From positions 3,618,387 through 3,682,386 of the forward strand of contig JACTAT010000036.1 of NCBI GenBank assembly GCA_014526335.1: a stretch of 64,000 bases of DNA. The letters are read 5' to 3'. The DNA comes from Chrysaora quinquecirrha (Eukaryota > Cnidaria > Scyphozoa > Semaeostomeae > Pelagiidae). Both the position numbers and the translations under genes were made by a program. This document shows, in pieces, positions 44,401-59,400 of the stretch (positions are counted from its first letter, which is position 1; each line of letters begins with the position of its first letter). The notes beneath the pieces were generated by a model. It worked only from the letters and a program-made list of their open reading frames with translations, ran no database searches and had not been told where the DNA came from.

Positions 44401-47400
44401 CTGGAAGAATCGCAGTGCATTCCACGACAGCTAATGGGTTTATGGGAATATATTCAGCTATTGGAGGAAACAGTGGGAAGGAAGATTCATTTGGCGGGCC
44501 TGGTACAGTTTATATTTCGGACATAAAGGCCAAACTTTCTCATACTGAACTTAGAATCCATAACAACGGCAGGAGAGGCATTTATCCCGTTATATTGAAT
44601 GAGAATAACATCACTGATTACAGGATAAATGATGTCTTTCTATGGGGTGGAGCGAAGCTACAAATCCGTCCTGGTCCTGGAACACTGAAGGTTGACAATG
44701 TAAAAGGAGATAGGACTGGAATCTTACGAGTGCTCGCAAATCAAACATTTTATATTGAATCCGAGAAATACTCCACCAAAGCTCCAGTTAATTTCATTGT
44801 TGATGACCAATCGAAACTTGTGTTGCCGTCAGTCGTGCGTTTATTGGGTGAATATAGCCTAGTTTCGCCGGAGCCTCAAGCTTCCCTAGTATTGCATGGG
44901 TTACTGGATGGAGTAAGAGATATGGTCGTGGCAAAAGGACGAAGATTTTACTTTATTGGCAATGCCCATACGTCATTTACTGAGAACGGCACGTACACTA
45001 TTGAGAAACCACAGACATTCCGTTTTCCGTTGTTTGAACTTCAAGATGGCTCTCAGTTTCAACTCATAAACGTCACATCAATGAAATGTACTATTGGAAA
45101 CTTCCATTTGAAATACGGTGTAACTCTTGTGGCAGATATCATTGATATAAGTGCCTCTAATATGAGAATGGAAGACGGTAGCAAGGTCACATCATCGGGT
45201 AAGGATCGGCCGGGTCTCGTTAAGCAGCCATCGCTGCCACTCGCCTGTATTGGAGCTGGAGGTAGCCATGCAAGTAGAGGCGGCGTTGGTACGACGGCAG
45301 GAATGTATGTTGAACCAAGAGGTAGTCTATACACTCCTAAGGAAATGGGAACAAGCGGATGTCCTGGTTATGTTAAAGGTGGATTTGGCGGTGGAACGAT
45401 TCGGCTGTTTGTCACCAATAAGCTTTATATAGACGGAGAACTAACTGTCGACGGAGCAGACGCTGCGACTGGATCCAGCGCCGGTGGAGGAGCAGGTGGA
45501 AGCATTCTGGTTGAAGCAGAGACGTTTAACGGGCATGGAACATTAAGTTCTAAGGGTGGTGCTGGAAATGATGCGAAAGGAGGTGGTGGATCTGGAGGCC
45601 GAATAGCTGTTAATCTGAGAAAGAAAATTGGATTCTTAGGTATTGTATTGAACACTCTATACATCATATATGTTTACTATATTTTCATGAATGGCGAATA
45701 TTAGATTAGATTTTTCCGCTAATGGCATACCACAGTAGATGGGACTCGAGCCTGGACTGCAAGAATTTTGAAAGTACTTATCTTTCTCCTTCTTTTTTTA
45801 TACATCACACTGTCTTCAATTTTACAAGGGTAACAAAAGGAGGGCCTCCTTTCGACTATCTCTGTAATCTTAGCTGCTTGACTCTATTGTATTATGATTT
45901 CACCTTGAAGTTTGAAAGTACAAACATAAGCATGTTCTGTCTCATTTATTCTCCATAACGCAGAGACGGACTCATACCATTTGGATTGGCTGGCCATGGC
46001 CCTCCGACCATTTTTTTGGCCCGCCCCAGATTATTTCTACCTTTTATCGTGTTGCATCATCCTGCTGTATTTTGTTTGGTGTTTTAAGCTATTTTGATTT
46101 TATCCATTCTTGTGCACGTTTGCTAATAGTTTTTTAAGCTATGATTTTCATCCCTTCTTAGGCACGTTTGCCAACGAGGGTGGAAAAGCCGGTGATTCTT
46201 CAAGAGACAAGATCGATAAAGGGGGAGGTCCTGGAACTGTGTATATTCATGATTATCGTAAAGGTTATCCGTATAGCCAATTGAGGATTGACAACGCCAA
46301 TAAAGCATGGTCCTTTTACGTCACTCTGAATGAAAACAAGACTCTGTACATGTTTAATGAAGTCCATCTATTCCGTTCTGCGTCTTTGCATTTGGTTAAC
46401 GATGGTGTCCAGAGGAATCTCACTATTGATAAGATCTTTGGAGATCGTTCTGGGTTCATACATGTTCATAAGAATCAAGTATTGTTCTCTGAAGTCAAAG
46501 ATGCTAGGGTGACGACGAGCAGGACCCTTGCGAATTTCAAACTCGATGCGGATTCAGAAGCCATAATGCCAACTGTTATGCATATTGTTGGACTGGGATC
46601 AGTTGCTTTTGACTGGAATGGTAGATTGACTAACGTCTTACATCTTCATATTGCTCATAAAAGAAAAGTCCTGATTGGTCCAAATTCACACACGTCACTC
46701 ATCATCAACAATGAGAGGATATACGTGGATGAATTCGCTACATTCCGTATGTCGACTCTTGAGTTTGGCAGTGGATCAACAATCGCTTATCCGCCACCGA
46801 TGGGAGTTAAATTTACTGTTGGGCTGCTGGTATGCTTATTATATTCTTCTCTATAACAAAATTGATAATGAAGCAATATAAAATGTACACTGATAGGAAC
46901 CGGCGTATAGGAACCTTCATTTGGTAAGGGTTTTTTCCTTGCTACCTGAGTCCTGAGTCTCAGCTATCGCTCATGAAATCAAGGACGAACACTAAAATGA
47001 GATCTCTCAAACTGGTATGGTCGCTTGTAGCTTGTGGTCTCTTTGGCACAGTGATTAGCGTGCAGAACTGACAATGAAAATGTTGTTGGTTCGAGCCACG
47101 GTCTTTCCACTTGTGATTGCAGAGATAACAACCTTGGGCAAGTTTTGAACACAAATGTGCCTCTCTCTACTTAGCTGTATAAATGCGTACCTGGTCAGTA
47201 GTAATGAGCGCCTGTGTTTGGGCTGCAACCTGCTATATGCTATATGCATCCAGACCAGGTGTAAAGTGTAAAGTCGACTAAATAGCCGTAAGCTAGTAGT
47301 CGTTTTGAAAACAGCAACTTTGACTTTACTTTACTTGAGCAGTCTAAGCACGGCTTATCTTCTGCCGTCATCAGAATTCATTTCCCGTTCCCAATGCTGT

Positions 47401-50400
47401 TTCGTTCGCTACGGTTGTATCATGATGCATTGATACTTGTATCATTGTAGCATAAACGTCTGTCATGTTCATTTTGTTGTTTTGTTTTAGGACCTCAAAT
47501 ACGCATGCTACTTTACTGGAGAACATTTTGATGTTGAGGCGACGGAGTTTCAATTAGAAATAGCCGCAACTTTAGATTGTTCAGGAAGAGGCAGCATAAC
47601 GCACGGCCTAGGCAGCGGCACTAACTCATCTTCCTCATCCGCGGCTGGTGCTGGCCATGGCTCAATCGGCGGTGAAGGTTCTTCTGGCGTTACTGGTGGT
47701 GTAGCTTACGGCTCTATCTATCAGCCGGTGTTACTCGGAGCAAGAGGTGGTTCAGGACCTGGTGGCAAGGGTACAAGAGGTGGTGGCCGTATGCGGATCA
47801 GAGTTGGACATAAGTTTATTTTGAATGGTATACTGGCTGCTGATGGAGTCAATGTCGTGTCCGGAACTGGTGAGTCCACTTTTAAAACGACAGTTGCGCG
47901 GACATGCCTTCCTCTGTCCCTTTTTGTTTTTTCATTTTCTCATATTCTGACTGCAGTAGCATTTGATTTTTGCTTAGCTAGACAATGAAGTAAAACTCTT
48001 GGAGGAAGTAATCTCAGACGGGTTTTCAGGCCAATCAATGTGATCTTGCATGACTAAATTTTGCACATAGCGCAACATAAGATGAACTTAGGACTCCCTA
48101 TTTTTGTACTTACTAGTCCGACCAGTATAAATTTAGTTGGAGCGATTACTTTTAAGGCTTTGTTGAACGCCCCTCTCCCTCGAACCGGCACATAAGACCC
48201 TGCCGTGATAGGAAAGAATACAATCCACTACACAAACTTATTTGCTTGCAAGATCCTTTGTAAACACAGAAGATATTCTACGGATTTGATAATGCAAACG
48301 TTGTTTATCATTACCCAGGTGAGGGCGCTGGTAGTGGTGGAAGCATCTGGATAACAACAAATGAATTCGGAGGACACGGTGAAGTCAGAGTTAATGGCGG
48401 TAAAGGCTTCTTGAGGAACAATGTTATGTCTGGGAGTGGCTCTGGCGGACGCATCGCAGTTCACATATCAGATGTAAACCATTACAGAGGAGCTTTACGT
48501 GCTGTTGGTGGCCTTAGCAGTGATAAATCATCTGGAGGTCCTGGGACTGTGTTTGTAGAGAGAAAAGTCGGCTATGATTATCATCGGAGACTTATAGTTG
48601 ATGGGAATAACGCTTCTCCTGCAAAACCGTTGGTGATCAATGAAAGAAATCCATCTACAGTCTTGAGAAATGCTAGTGAACTGAATAATGCTACGTTTGG
48701 ATTCGACGATGTGGTTTTAACAAATAAGGTATGTCTACGATGCACTCGTTCTAGCGGACACACATTTTAACGAATTTTGTTAATTTTTTTGTGCATGCCT
48801 TTGAGTCATCTGTAGTTCTCCGTAATAATAGGTTGTTGTCTTCAGAGCTTCAGAACTGAATCCTAAATTACAAGGCCTAACCCCACATTCTAAGGTCCTA
48901 TTCAAACGATCAAACATTGTTTGTCAAACATTTGAAATTTGCTTGTCAAACCTAACGTTTCACCGTTTGGACATATCACAAAACATCGCTGGTCCAACAT
49001 TTTTTTCTTGATACAAGCATAGAATGTTTTTGAAGTTCCTGAAGGGATTCTGCTTGTAAAGCAATGTCTCGCGATGTTGGCCAAACGGTATAACATTGCT
49101 TGTAAACCAAATTTTTTAATGTTTGACCAACCATGTTTGATCGTTTGGCAAGTGCCTAACCCTAACTTTGATGCCCTATCCGTTAATTCAAATACTTAAT
49201 CCTGACAAAACGTTGCAATCTTCTAGTTCTTTAGATGTCAATTTTATAGGAAAATAATGAAATAAATACTGATGTGTTAACTAAATTGCTTTAGAAAATA
49301 CAGAATTGATTTCTAGTGAAATAATTTAGAGTTTTTTCCTTTTAGGCCGAGCTTCGAATTTCTTCTTCAGACCTTCCCAATCCATCAATTTCAATTTTCA
49401 ATCTCATTGGCGATGGAAGCTCATTCGTTTATATTTCAGCCAATCAGACGTTCTTCATAGAATACCGCGTCGACATGACACGTAGATCCAGGTCCAAAGT
49501 CAACTACGTCATTGAAAGATACGGCAAACTGCTACTTCCTAGCGACTTTGTTATAATGGGTGAAAACAACCCAGCAGTGGTTTTAAAGGGATAATAGCTG
49601 GAGTATTGAACCTGACAATAGCTTCCGGCAGAAAAGTAATGATTGAACAATATGGCGAGACTTTACCCCCGGCTTCAGGACTTCAAAGCAATGCGTACAG
49701 TATTCAGGGAATTAATATTGGGGTGTTGACATTGGAAGCAAATTCAAATCTTGTGTTTAGTGACGTGCTTGATGGAATAATAGAATCCAGTGATGTTATT
49801 GCAAGAAATGGTGCAATCATCGAGTCTAAGGTTCGCTGTTAGCTCTATTCTGTTAATATTGTTTTAAGCAGATTCTTCCACAATTGGCATACCACAATAG
49901 ATGGGTTTCAAATTTGGACTGAATAATCAGAGAGCTAATGACAATTCCACTGAGCTATAAAACTCATTGAAATCGCCGAGTAACTCTCCAAGTCATACAG
50001 CCCAAGGCTCTCCTCCAGTTTGACTTTTTTGTGTTTCGGCTATGTTGAGCCTTCTTTAGCACCATACATATTGGTATATATTTGTTATGAATGGCGAACT
50101 CCAGGATAGAACCCCACGTGGCATACCACAATATATGGCATTCGAATTAGGACTGCATGAACAGAGAGCCAACGACGTTTCCACTGAGCTAAAGGCCTCA
50201 ATGAAATCGCTGTGTAACTCTATAAGTCATACAGCCCAAGAATCTCCTCACATTTGATTTTTTTGTGTTTCGACAATGTTGAGCCTTCTTTAATACCATA
50301 CACAGTTGTATATATTTGTCATTGATGTTTTAGAGATCTTCTTCTTTCCAGTTTTACAGGTAACAGCTTGATCAAATATATTTTTTCTTATCATCGTCTT

Positions 50401-53400
50401 TTTAGAACCTCACTATAAGCTCATCAACAATTCACTTGGAGACCGGATCAAAACTGACAGTCGCTGGTAAAGGCTTTCCACAACAGACTGGTCCCGGAAA
50501 AGCTTTAATTCAACAGGAGCTGGTCATGGTGGCTACGGAGGAGGAATCAATGCTGGATTGCCGTACGGTTCGTATTATTCTCCCAGAGATGCTGGATCAG
50601 GAGGGGGCAGCGCTGGAGCTGGAAGTACTGGTGGAAAGGGTGGTGGAACAATAATGGTAAGCCGATTATAATAGTTAGATTGTAATAGTTGCTGCTTATA
50701 ATAGCTCAATTGGATTGTTGTTGACTCTGATAATGCAGGCAATCTCGCAGTCAATATTCGAGTTCTAATCCTATCAATTGTGATGAAATAAGATGTGATT
50801 TTATGTTTTAAAAATCGGTTGCTATTTCTTTTTATAGCTGAATATCTCTTATACTGCACACATCGATGGTAATATTACTGCTGATGCTGCTGATGCATCA
50901 AATGGTAATGCTGGAGGAGGCAGTGGTGGCAGCGTTCTTCTTGAAGTTGAAAACCTCTCAGGACATGGCATGATATCTGCAGTTGGAGGGAAAGGATCAG
51001 GAACAGGGGGAGGAGGATCAGGTGGGCGGATCGCTGCTCATGTGGCATGGAGAAGAGAATACCAAGGTAACTGAAGCCGTTTTTAATATCTCCAATCATT
51101 ATACACCCTGTTATTATGAGGATTATCAGTTTTGTTCAGTAAAGAGTCATGTGGGACGGGTGTCTTGTAAGAAATCGTGATAGTTGTGAGGGATACACTA
51201 AAAAAGATGTCCAGATTTCATAAAGCGAATAAGCGATTTTAAATCTACAGCGCAGTTGGGATTATAGAAAAAGGAGAAGTTCAGTATAAGCATGAGCTGA
51301 AATATGTGGACAAGCGTTGAGATCTCTTGTTATTGTTCCTTAATTTTTGTTTCATTTTTTGCTTAAGGCTTGTATGCCGCTTTTGGAGGCAAAGGGAGCC
51401 CAGCTGGAGCCGCTGGAACGGTTTACTACACAGACAACAACGTAGGCTTAGACAGAAGACCGAGAGCCGTGAAAGCCGCGTCAAACAAGACAACCTGGGG
51501 CTACAATTTCAAAAAGCTTGTAATCGACAATGCGAATATGAACAAAGATGCCTTGACTGCAATCATCGAACCAAACATGAATTACGAATTTGACGAAATA
51601 GAAGCGAAGAACCACGCGAATTTGATTTACAACGGAACTGGTGCAAAACTAATCGTCCATAAATTCAGCGGTGACCGCACGGGATTGTTTCATTTACGCG
51701 CGGGACAGACAATTTACGTGGAGATTGTAGAATCCAAACGTGGTTTTACTATAGCGCCTGTGAGCTATAAGATCGACGCAGATGCCACTATTGAATTCCC
51801 ATCGAGCGTGACAGTCCTTGGAACACGGTGTATCTTTGATGGGCTTGTGGCAGGCATTGACACGTTGAGAATCGCCAAAGGCGCTGGTGTTATTGTGGGA
51901 AGCACAGCTAGAACAGCGAAAAGAGAAAACGGTACGTATATCAAGATGACACAACCAGGAAACATGAGTTTTTCTGAAGTGGTGATTTATAATAGTGCAG
52001 TGATGGATTTCACGAGAGTTAACAGAACTTTGTTATTAACAGCGAATGAATTGACCATCAAGTACAATGGACTTCTTAAGCTGAATAATGCAATGATTAA
52101 TTCAGCCGACATAGAAATAGAGAGTCGTGGAATTCTTGAGATCACTAAAGCTGGGTTTAAAGCTGAACAGGGACCCGGAAAAGGGGCATCATCGCTTGGT
52201 ATCGGATACGGTGCTGGTCATGGAGGAGAGGGAGGAGCTTCTATCAACTCTTCTGGTGGTGGCAGCGCGTATGGTTCTATATTCAAGCCCACTGGACGCT
52301 GGAAGTGGAGGCGGAAGTGGCTCTGGGACTGGTGGTCCAGGAGGCGGGTTTCTGATTCTTGGCGTTGGAAGGGATATCTTTCTGGATGGATTGGTTTCTG
52401 TGCAAGGAGGAAACGCTGCTGGCGTTAACGCCGGCGGTGGAAGTGGCGGAAGCGTTCTTATTGAATGTCTGAATATATCAGGACACGGATTGATTGATGT
52501 TATCGGTGGGAATGGCACAGGATCTGGCGGCGGTGGAGCTGGCGGAAGAATCGCTGTACATGTAAGATTCAAGCATAAATATGGTGGGAAATACAGAACG
52601 GTTGGTGGCAATGGAAACACCTATGCGGCGGCTGGCACTGTTTACATTGAAGAAACGAACAGAGGACCACAATATGCTGATATAAAGTATGACGTCAATT
52701 TGAATAAAACGATATTCGTTGCTTTACACCGATATCTTTTCATTGATAACGAAGACCGAATTTCGCCTTGGTCCACCGTGCTCATAGAACAATCTCTTGC
52801 GTTCTGGGAATTCGATGAATTGCATTTGATCAGGCATGCTAATTTGATCGCGCACCATCCCGTGACGTCACCGAATGTTACAATTACCGTGCATCGATTC
52901 ATTGGTGATGGGACTGGACGAGTGCACGTGAAAGCCAACCAGCATTTGTACGTCGAAGTTGTAGAATCCGTGACAAACATAACAACGGCACCTTGCAGTT
53001 TCTTAGTAGACAAAGGCGCAGAGATCATCTTCCCTTCAGAAGTCCATATATACGGAACTAGGAGCATCATTAACGGAAGAATCACTGGAGTCGAGGATTT
53101 GTTTATTGCCAGTGGCGGAAGAATTGAGTTTTCATCTTCATCGCAGACGGCTAAAGTTGAAAACCGAATTTACATATACATATCAGAGCATGGAAATTTC
53201 ACATTTGCAACGTTAACTGTCAAACGCAATTCTCAGGTGACTTTCAAGAAAGTTAATGATACTCTTAGACTGTATACAAGTGAGCTGAGGGTGAAATATG
53301 AAGCGAAATTGATAATGAACCATGGTTTGTTCTATGCAACGTTTGGATGGATTGAGAGTCGAGGTGTTGTGTTGTTAGATGGCACCGGGCATGAAGGAGG

Positions 53401-56400
53401 TGTAGGAAAGGGTTATGGGGAGACTGTTAATAGTGTTGGTATGGGTGCTGGATATGGTGGCGAGGGTGGCGGATCTATGCGTGGTAAAGCTTACGGGTCA
53501 GTTTATTCGCCAATTGATATGGGAAGTGGTGGCGGTCATGGACAAGGCAAGGGCGGTGCCGGTGGTGGGTATTTGTATCTTGTTATCAGCAAAAGGCTGC
53601 AGGTGAACGGGTTGTTGACCGCTAGAGGCTCATAACGGAACCTGGAGTCAACGCAGGCGGAGGCAGTGGTGGAAGTATCTTCATCAAGACGACGAACTTT
53701 ACGGGGCATGGTGAGATCAATGTCGAAGGTGGTGTTGGCAGTGGCAGTGGTGGTTGCGGTGCCGGCGGAAGGATTGCAATCCACTGTAGATGGAGATACA
53801 AATACGGTGGAAAGTTCAAAAATAAAGGAGGGCAAAACGTGTTTAATGGACAAAATCTTGGCGCTGCCGCTGGAACGGCATACAAGGAAGAGAATTACCG
53901 CCCGCTTGAATACAGAATTAAGAAATACATGAAAGCTACGAATACTTCAATTCTAAAGGTTGATCATACATACTTGCATGTTGACAACGAAGGCTTTAAT
54001 GTGCCCGGTGCAACGGTGTTGATGGAAGAATACAGAGACACGTATGAATTTGATGAGCTTGAACTGACTGGGTATTCACGGTTGGTTGTCTACCATCCTC
54101 AAAACAACAGTGTTAACGTTACAGTTCATAAATTCATCGGTGACAAAACAGGCCAATTTCATATATTTGACAGACAGAAGATATTCGTTGAAGTTGTTGA
54201 ATCCGTGAATAATGTCACAGAAGCTCCGTGTAGCTACCTTATAGAAGCCGGCGCGGAGATATTATTTCCCAGTGAGGTTCATTTATACGGGACTCGGACT
54301 ATATTAAAAGGAATGATGACGGGGGTACAAGATTTATATATTTCGTATGGATCAGAAGTCGATATCTATTCATCAACACAAACTGCACTTATGGAAAATA
54401 GAGGGTACGTATTCATCTCTCCCCCTGGAAATATTTCTATAGCGAAGATAGTTGTGAAACAAGGAGGCAATCTTGAATTCAGAAAGATAATCAAAGATCT
54501 CACGCTGACAGTCGATACTCTATTTGTTCATTATCAAGGAAGGCTATACATAAATCATGGAACTATTTTGAGTACCTACGGACATTTGTACAGCCAGGGA
54601 CTACTTAGCGCTGATTTCACTGGACATAGCTCCTTCTCTGGTCCTGGTCGTGGGGATAGTCTGTCTTTATCCGGGCAGAGTATTGGATCTGGTGCCGGAC
54701 ACGGTGGGCAAGGTGCATATGCGAACGTTTCGAAGTCAGGCTACGCTTACGATTCAGTGTACAGGCCTGTAATGCTTGGGAGTGGCGGAGGAAACGGTGG
54801 AGGCGTCGGCGGCTTTGGAGGAGGGCATCTAACCTGGCGTGTGAGTCAGAAACTCGAACTTGACGGATTGTTGACGGCAAAAGGCGCAGATGGTAAAGGT
54901 GGCAATGCCGGTGGTGGAAGTGGTGGTAGTATCCTTATTTTCACAACGAATATGACCGGACATGGCGTTCTGAATATCGCTGGCGGGAAAGGTTACGGCA
55001 AAGGAGGAGTGGAGCTGGTGGAAGAGCTGGCGTTCACTGCAGATGGCGTTATAGATTTGGAGGCACATTTAGAACTCATGGAGGACAAGGAGGACTTGGT
55101 GCAGCTGCGGGGACTGTATATAAGGAAGAAAATCTACGTGAATTGGACTATAGAATTAAGAAGTACATGAAAGGGACGAATTCGACTTATTTGGCTGTTG
55201 ATCATACAATGCTCTTTATAAGCAACGAAGGTTATAACGTTGATGAGCCTACTGTATTAATGGAGAAAGACAGACAGATATATGAGTTTGATGAAATGGA
55301 ACTAACTGGATACTCAAGATTGATACTATATCATCCGAACAATGTCACCCAGATCAATGTCACTGTGCATAAGTTCATTGGTGATAGGACAGGCCAGTTA
55401 CATGTCCGTAGCAATCAGGTATTGTTTGTGGAATATGTTAAGTCGATCATGAACAGAACCGAGGCACCGTGTAGTTATAAAGTAGACTTTGGTGGGGAGA
55501 TTTTCCTTCCATTTGAATTCCATGTCCATGGTGTCCGTACAGTGTTGGACGGCCGAATGACAGGCGTACATCATTTGTTCATTGAGCACAGCTCCAGTAT
55601 AGAGATATCAGAAACGGCAAGTACAGCACTGGTAGAGAACCGTACGTATACTGAAATATCTGGTCAAGGCAATGCCTCTATTGCTAACATCGTTATTAAA
55701 ATGGGCGGTGAAATGAATCTTACTCGCCGTCGTGATGTCTTCGTTGGAATAAAGGCAGAGCTCTTTGAGATTAAATATCACGGTAAAGTGAATATCAACC
55801 ATGGCGTTATCTATTCTACGTTTGGTGACATCGAAACAGGAGGTTTGCTTGATCTGAAAGGCGCTGCTATGAGTATGGGTAGGTCACCAGGTGGAATTCT
55901 ACAGAATGGCTGCGGAGCAGGAGGTGGCTATGGAGGAGATGGTGGCGGATCTAATAACGGCACGTATGGCGGGAAAGCGTATGGATCGACGTTTTATCCT
56001 GTTGAACTTGGAAGTCAAGGTGGAAATAGTGGCAGTAGAGGTTCGTGACTGGATTTTTCTTTATCCAAATATAAATTTCCTCTTTAAAATGTTAACCCAA
56101 GCAGATGAAGCTGTTATACTCTGTAACTGATGCAGTTTCTTGATGCAGATGCAAATGTCAAAAAATTTCCCCACGGTGTGGATCGAAATTGGTTCGGGTA
56201 CCAAAAGATTGGCCCGGCTTTGGTAAATTATCGCAGTGTAAACGATTGAAATGTACCTATCTTTATCTATGGCGAGGCCCTATTAACGCTACATCTTTAA
56301 TTCGTGCTATTATTATTGGTGCCCGCGCCAATTTCTCCCGTGCTGGGACCTCCTCTTCAATCGACCGTTTCAATCGAAAATTTTGGTAAAATCGGGTATA

Positions 56401-59400
56401 AAAACGCTGATAAATTATGTCCATCTTAATTCGACCTTTTCGAGAATTGAATCGAGGAAGAACAATAAATTTAATTTACCTCATTTGATTTTAGGTGGTG
56501 GTAGCCTGTACTGGATTGTAAAGAAACACCTTGATCTGGATGGACTTATCACTGCTCAAGGTGCTGATATGACGATAAATGGGAAAGGAGCTGGCAGTGG
56601 GGGCAGCATAATGGTGCTAACGACAAATGTAACTGGTAAGTTGTTGCAATATGCGTTATTTTTACGTTGCCTGCGTCGCGAAAAGAAAATCTGCTTATTT
56701 TTGCTCTCTGTATGCATACTATGTCGTGATGAATTAGACTCGTTAATGTCATAAATTTCCTTTACAATAACCTTGCAACGCGTTCTTTCTTAGGCCATGG
56801 CGAAATAAACGTCAACGGTGGCTCAGCCAGCGGCTGCGGAGGTGGTGGTGCTGGAGGGCGCATTGCTGTCCATGCAAGGCACAGGATCGATTATGGAGGG
56901 AAAATGAGAGCTGTTGGAGGCAGTAGTGGCTCCTACATTGGAGGCCCTGGAACAGTGTACATGTATCAAAGCAGAAGAGGACCGCAGTATCGGGAAATCA
57001 AATACAACCCCAACCTGAATATCAGTGAATTCAAACCGGAGCACTCCAAGATTCAAGTGGATAATGAATACCGGGTATCTCAGTCTTATGCTGTGATTAT
57101 GGACCAGAGTAGGACTTTGTTTGAGTTTGACGAGCTTTATATTGGTGGGAAAGCCCATGCTTCATTTTATCAACCATTTGACGCGTTAAACCTCACTATA
57201 TACGCGAAAGAAATAACGGGTGACAAGACCGGAGTGATCAGAGTCCACAATCGACAAAATCTATTCGTCTTTATCGTACAGTCAACGCACACATACATGG
57301 ACGCACCGTGCGGATTTTATATCAGCGATTACGCGGAAATCGTCTTTCCAACTGAGGTTATTATACGAGCGGAGCAGGTGACGCTACGTGGCCGCATGCG
57401 AGGCGTTGAAGATCTTACTATCGAAAGAAGCGGTAATTTTATTCTTCAAGGATCTGCACATACTGCGAGTCTTGGCGATGAAGCGCAGTGGTTCAATCCG
57501 CATCCGTTTTATCCGTTCACCGCTGGGCTGCTTGTTATCCCAAGGCTGTCTGTGAATAATAATGGAAAGCTCTCAGTGGATATGAATCCTACCATACCGA
57601 AGCTGAATATTGGTGAACTGAGAGTGAAAAAAGGTAAATTTTGAGTTAAGCAGACATTATGTATATTCCACTTTCCAAAGTTACAAAACGTCATTGAGAT
57701 GACTGTTAGCTAATGTCAGTTCCAGCTACTATTGCTGTTTTTTGTTACGTTTTTGATAATATGCCCAGTTACCTTCTTTGCAACGCTTTCCTACTCAGTC
57801 TTGTTCTTACGCACTTTCTTGCATGTTTTAACGCACTCCAAACTCCTCAATACGAAAAATTAACCTCTGTGATTGTATTAGTTCAAGTTAGAGCTAGGGC
57901 AAAGACAGTCAGAAAACCTGCTTTTAGTGGAGGGAGTTTTCGACTAAGTCATTTTGAATTTTGATGTGTTCATGGCATGAGCATGCTACTTATGAATGTG
58001 AATGGTGTGACACCCCAGAAATGTCTAAATTCCCGATAATTGGAAACACAGTTATCTTTTCAGGGCGATTCTCGGGCAAAACTCGTAGAGAAAAATCGCC
58101 CTGGTTACCTTGAACATCAGGAAAACAGAGACTCATACACAAGCAATGAATTAATGCGAAGCCGGATTAATTTCAAATGTGTTCTTTATAGGAGGTACAT
58201 TGAAGATCTTGACTAAGCATACATCGTTCAACAGTGACACATTGGCTATTGAGTCTGGAGCAATCCTGGATGCCTCATCTGCAGGCTACAGCGCCAAACA
58301 AGGACCTGGAAAGGGAGTCACACAAAACGTTGGTGGAAGCTTTGCATCTCATGGCGGATACTCAAGCGAGAGCTCTGTTTATGGTCATTACAATGCATTA
58401 TTCCAAGCAGGAAGCGGAGGAGGAATTGGCTCGGGAGGAGCTTTCGTTGAGCTGAATATTGGAGATGAGACTATTGTTGATGGGAAATTGCAAGCTGATG
58501 GGCAGTCTGTTGGTGTCAATTCAGGCGCAGGTAGCGGTGGTTGTATTGTCATACGAACATATGATATGAGAGGAAAAGGAATGATAACTGCGTCTGGAGG
58601 TTGGTATTACTTTAAATAATGTTTCGTTACCACCAGATGAAAACTGAATGAAAAGCTACTTGCCTGAAAGCCTGAAAGGCAATGTATATTTTAAGTATTT
58701 TTAGACGTTCTACGTAGAACTTTCCACTCATTCACTGTCTGAGAAGCTATTAAAATTTTGCAGGTTCAAGTCCACAAACAGTCCACACAAACGGTGGTGG
58801 AGGGTCTGGTGGTAGCGTGGCCGTCTTTCTGACGTCAAGTTATCGATTCGCTGGAACTTTGGCTGCATTAGGAGGAACTGGGATACGTCACGGTGGACCA
58901 GGAACAGTATACGTCGAAACCACAATTGCCAATCGTACTACCAACCGACTAGTTGTTGATAACCTTGGTCGTGATGAATCGTATTACCTGACTCTGGCTG
59001 TTGCTAATTCAACTATTGATGTTTTGGATTTGAGAAGAAAAGCTGTTGTAACTCTGCCTTTGGTAATTACAAACTATTTTCATTTAATATTGGAGACTTA
59101 GGCCCTGACCAAACTATCAAACGTTGTTGGTAAAACATTTCAGATTTGCTCATTAAGCGATGTTTGAGCGTTTGGCCACGTCACAATGCAAGCATAAATA
59201 GACAGAATTCCTTGCGCGAAGTTTTTGAAAGAATTTAAAACCGTCCTTTGTTTTTTTGGAAGCAAAAAAAAAGTTTCAGGACCCTTTTTTCGCAACATGG
59301 CCCAATGGCAAAACATTTTGCTTGGCAAGCAAATTTCAAATGTTTGACGAACATTGTTTGATGGTTTGGCCAGGGCCTTACCTGGTTACCCGTTGATGTC

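Noticed and set aside
47020..47110. Functional tRNA gene
   Set aside because: A- and B-box-like motifs exist but no acceptor or anticodon stem can be drawn.
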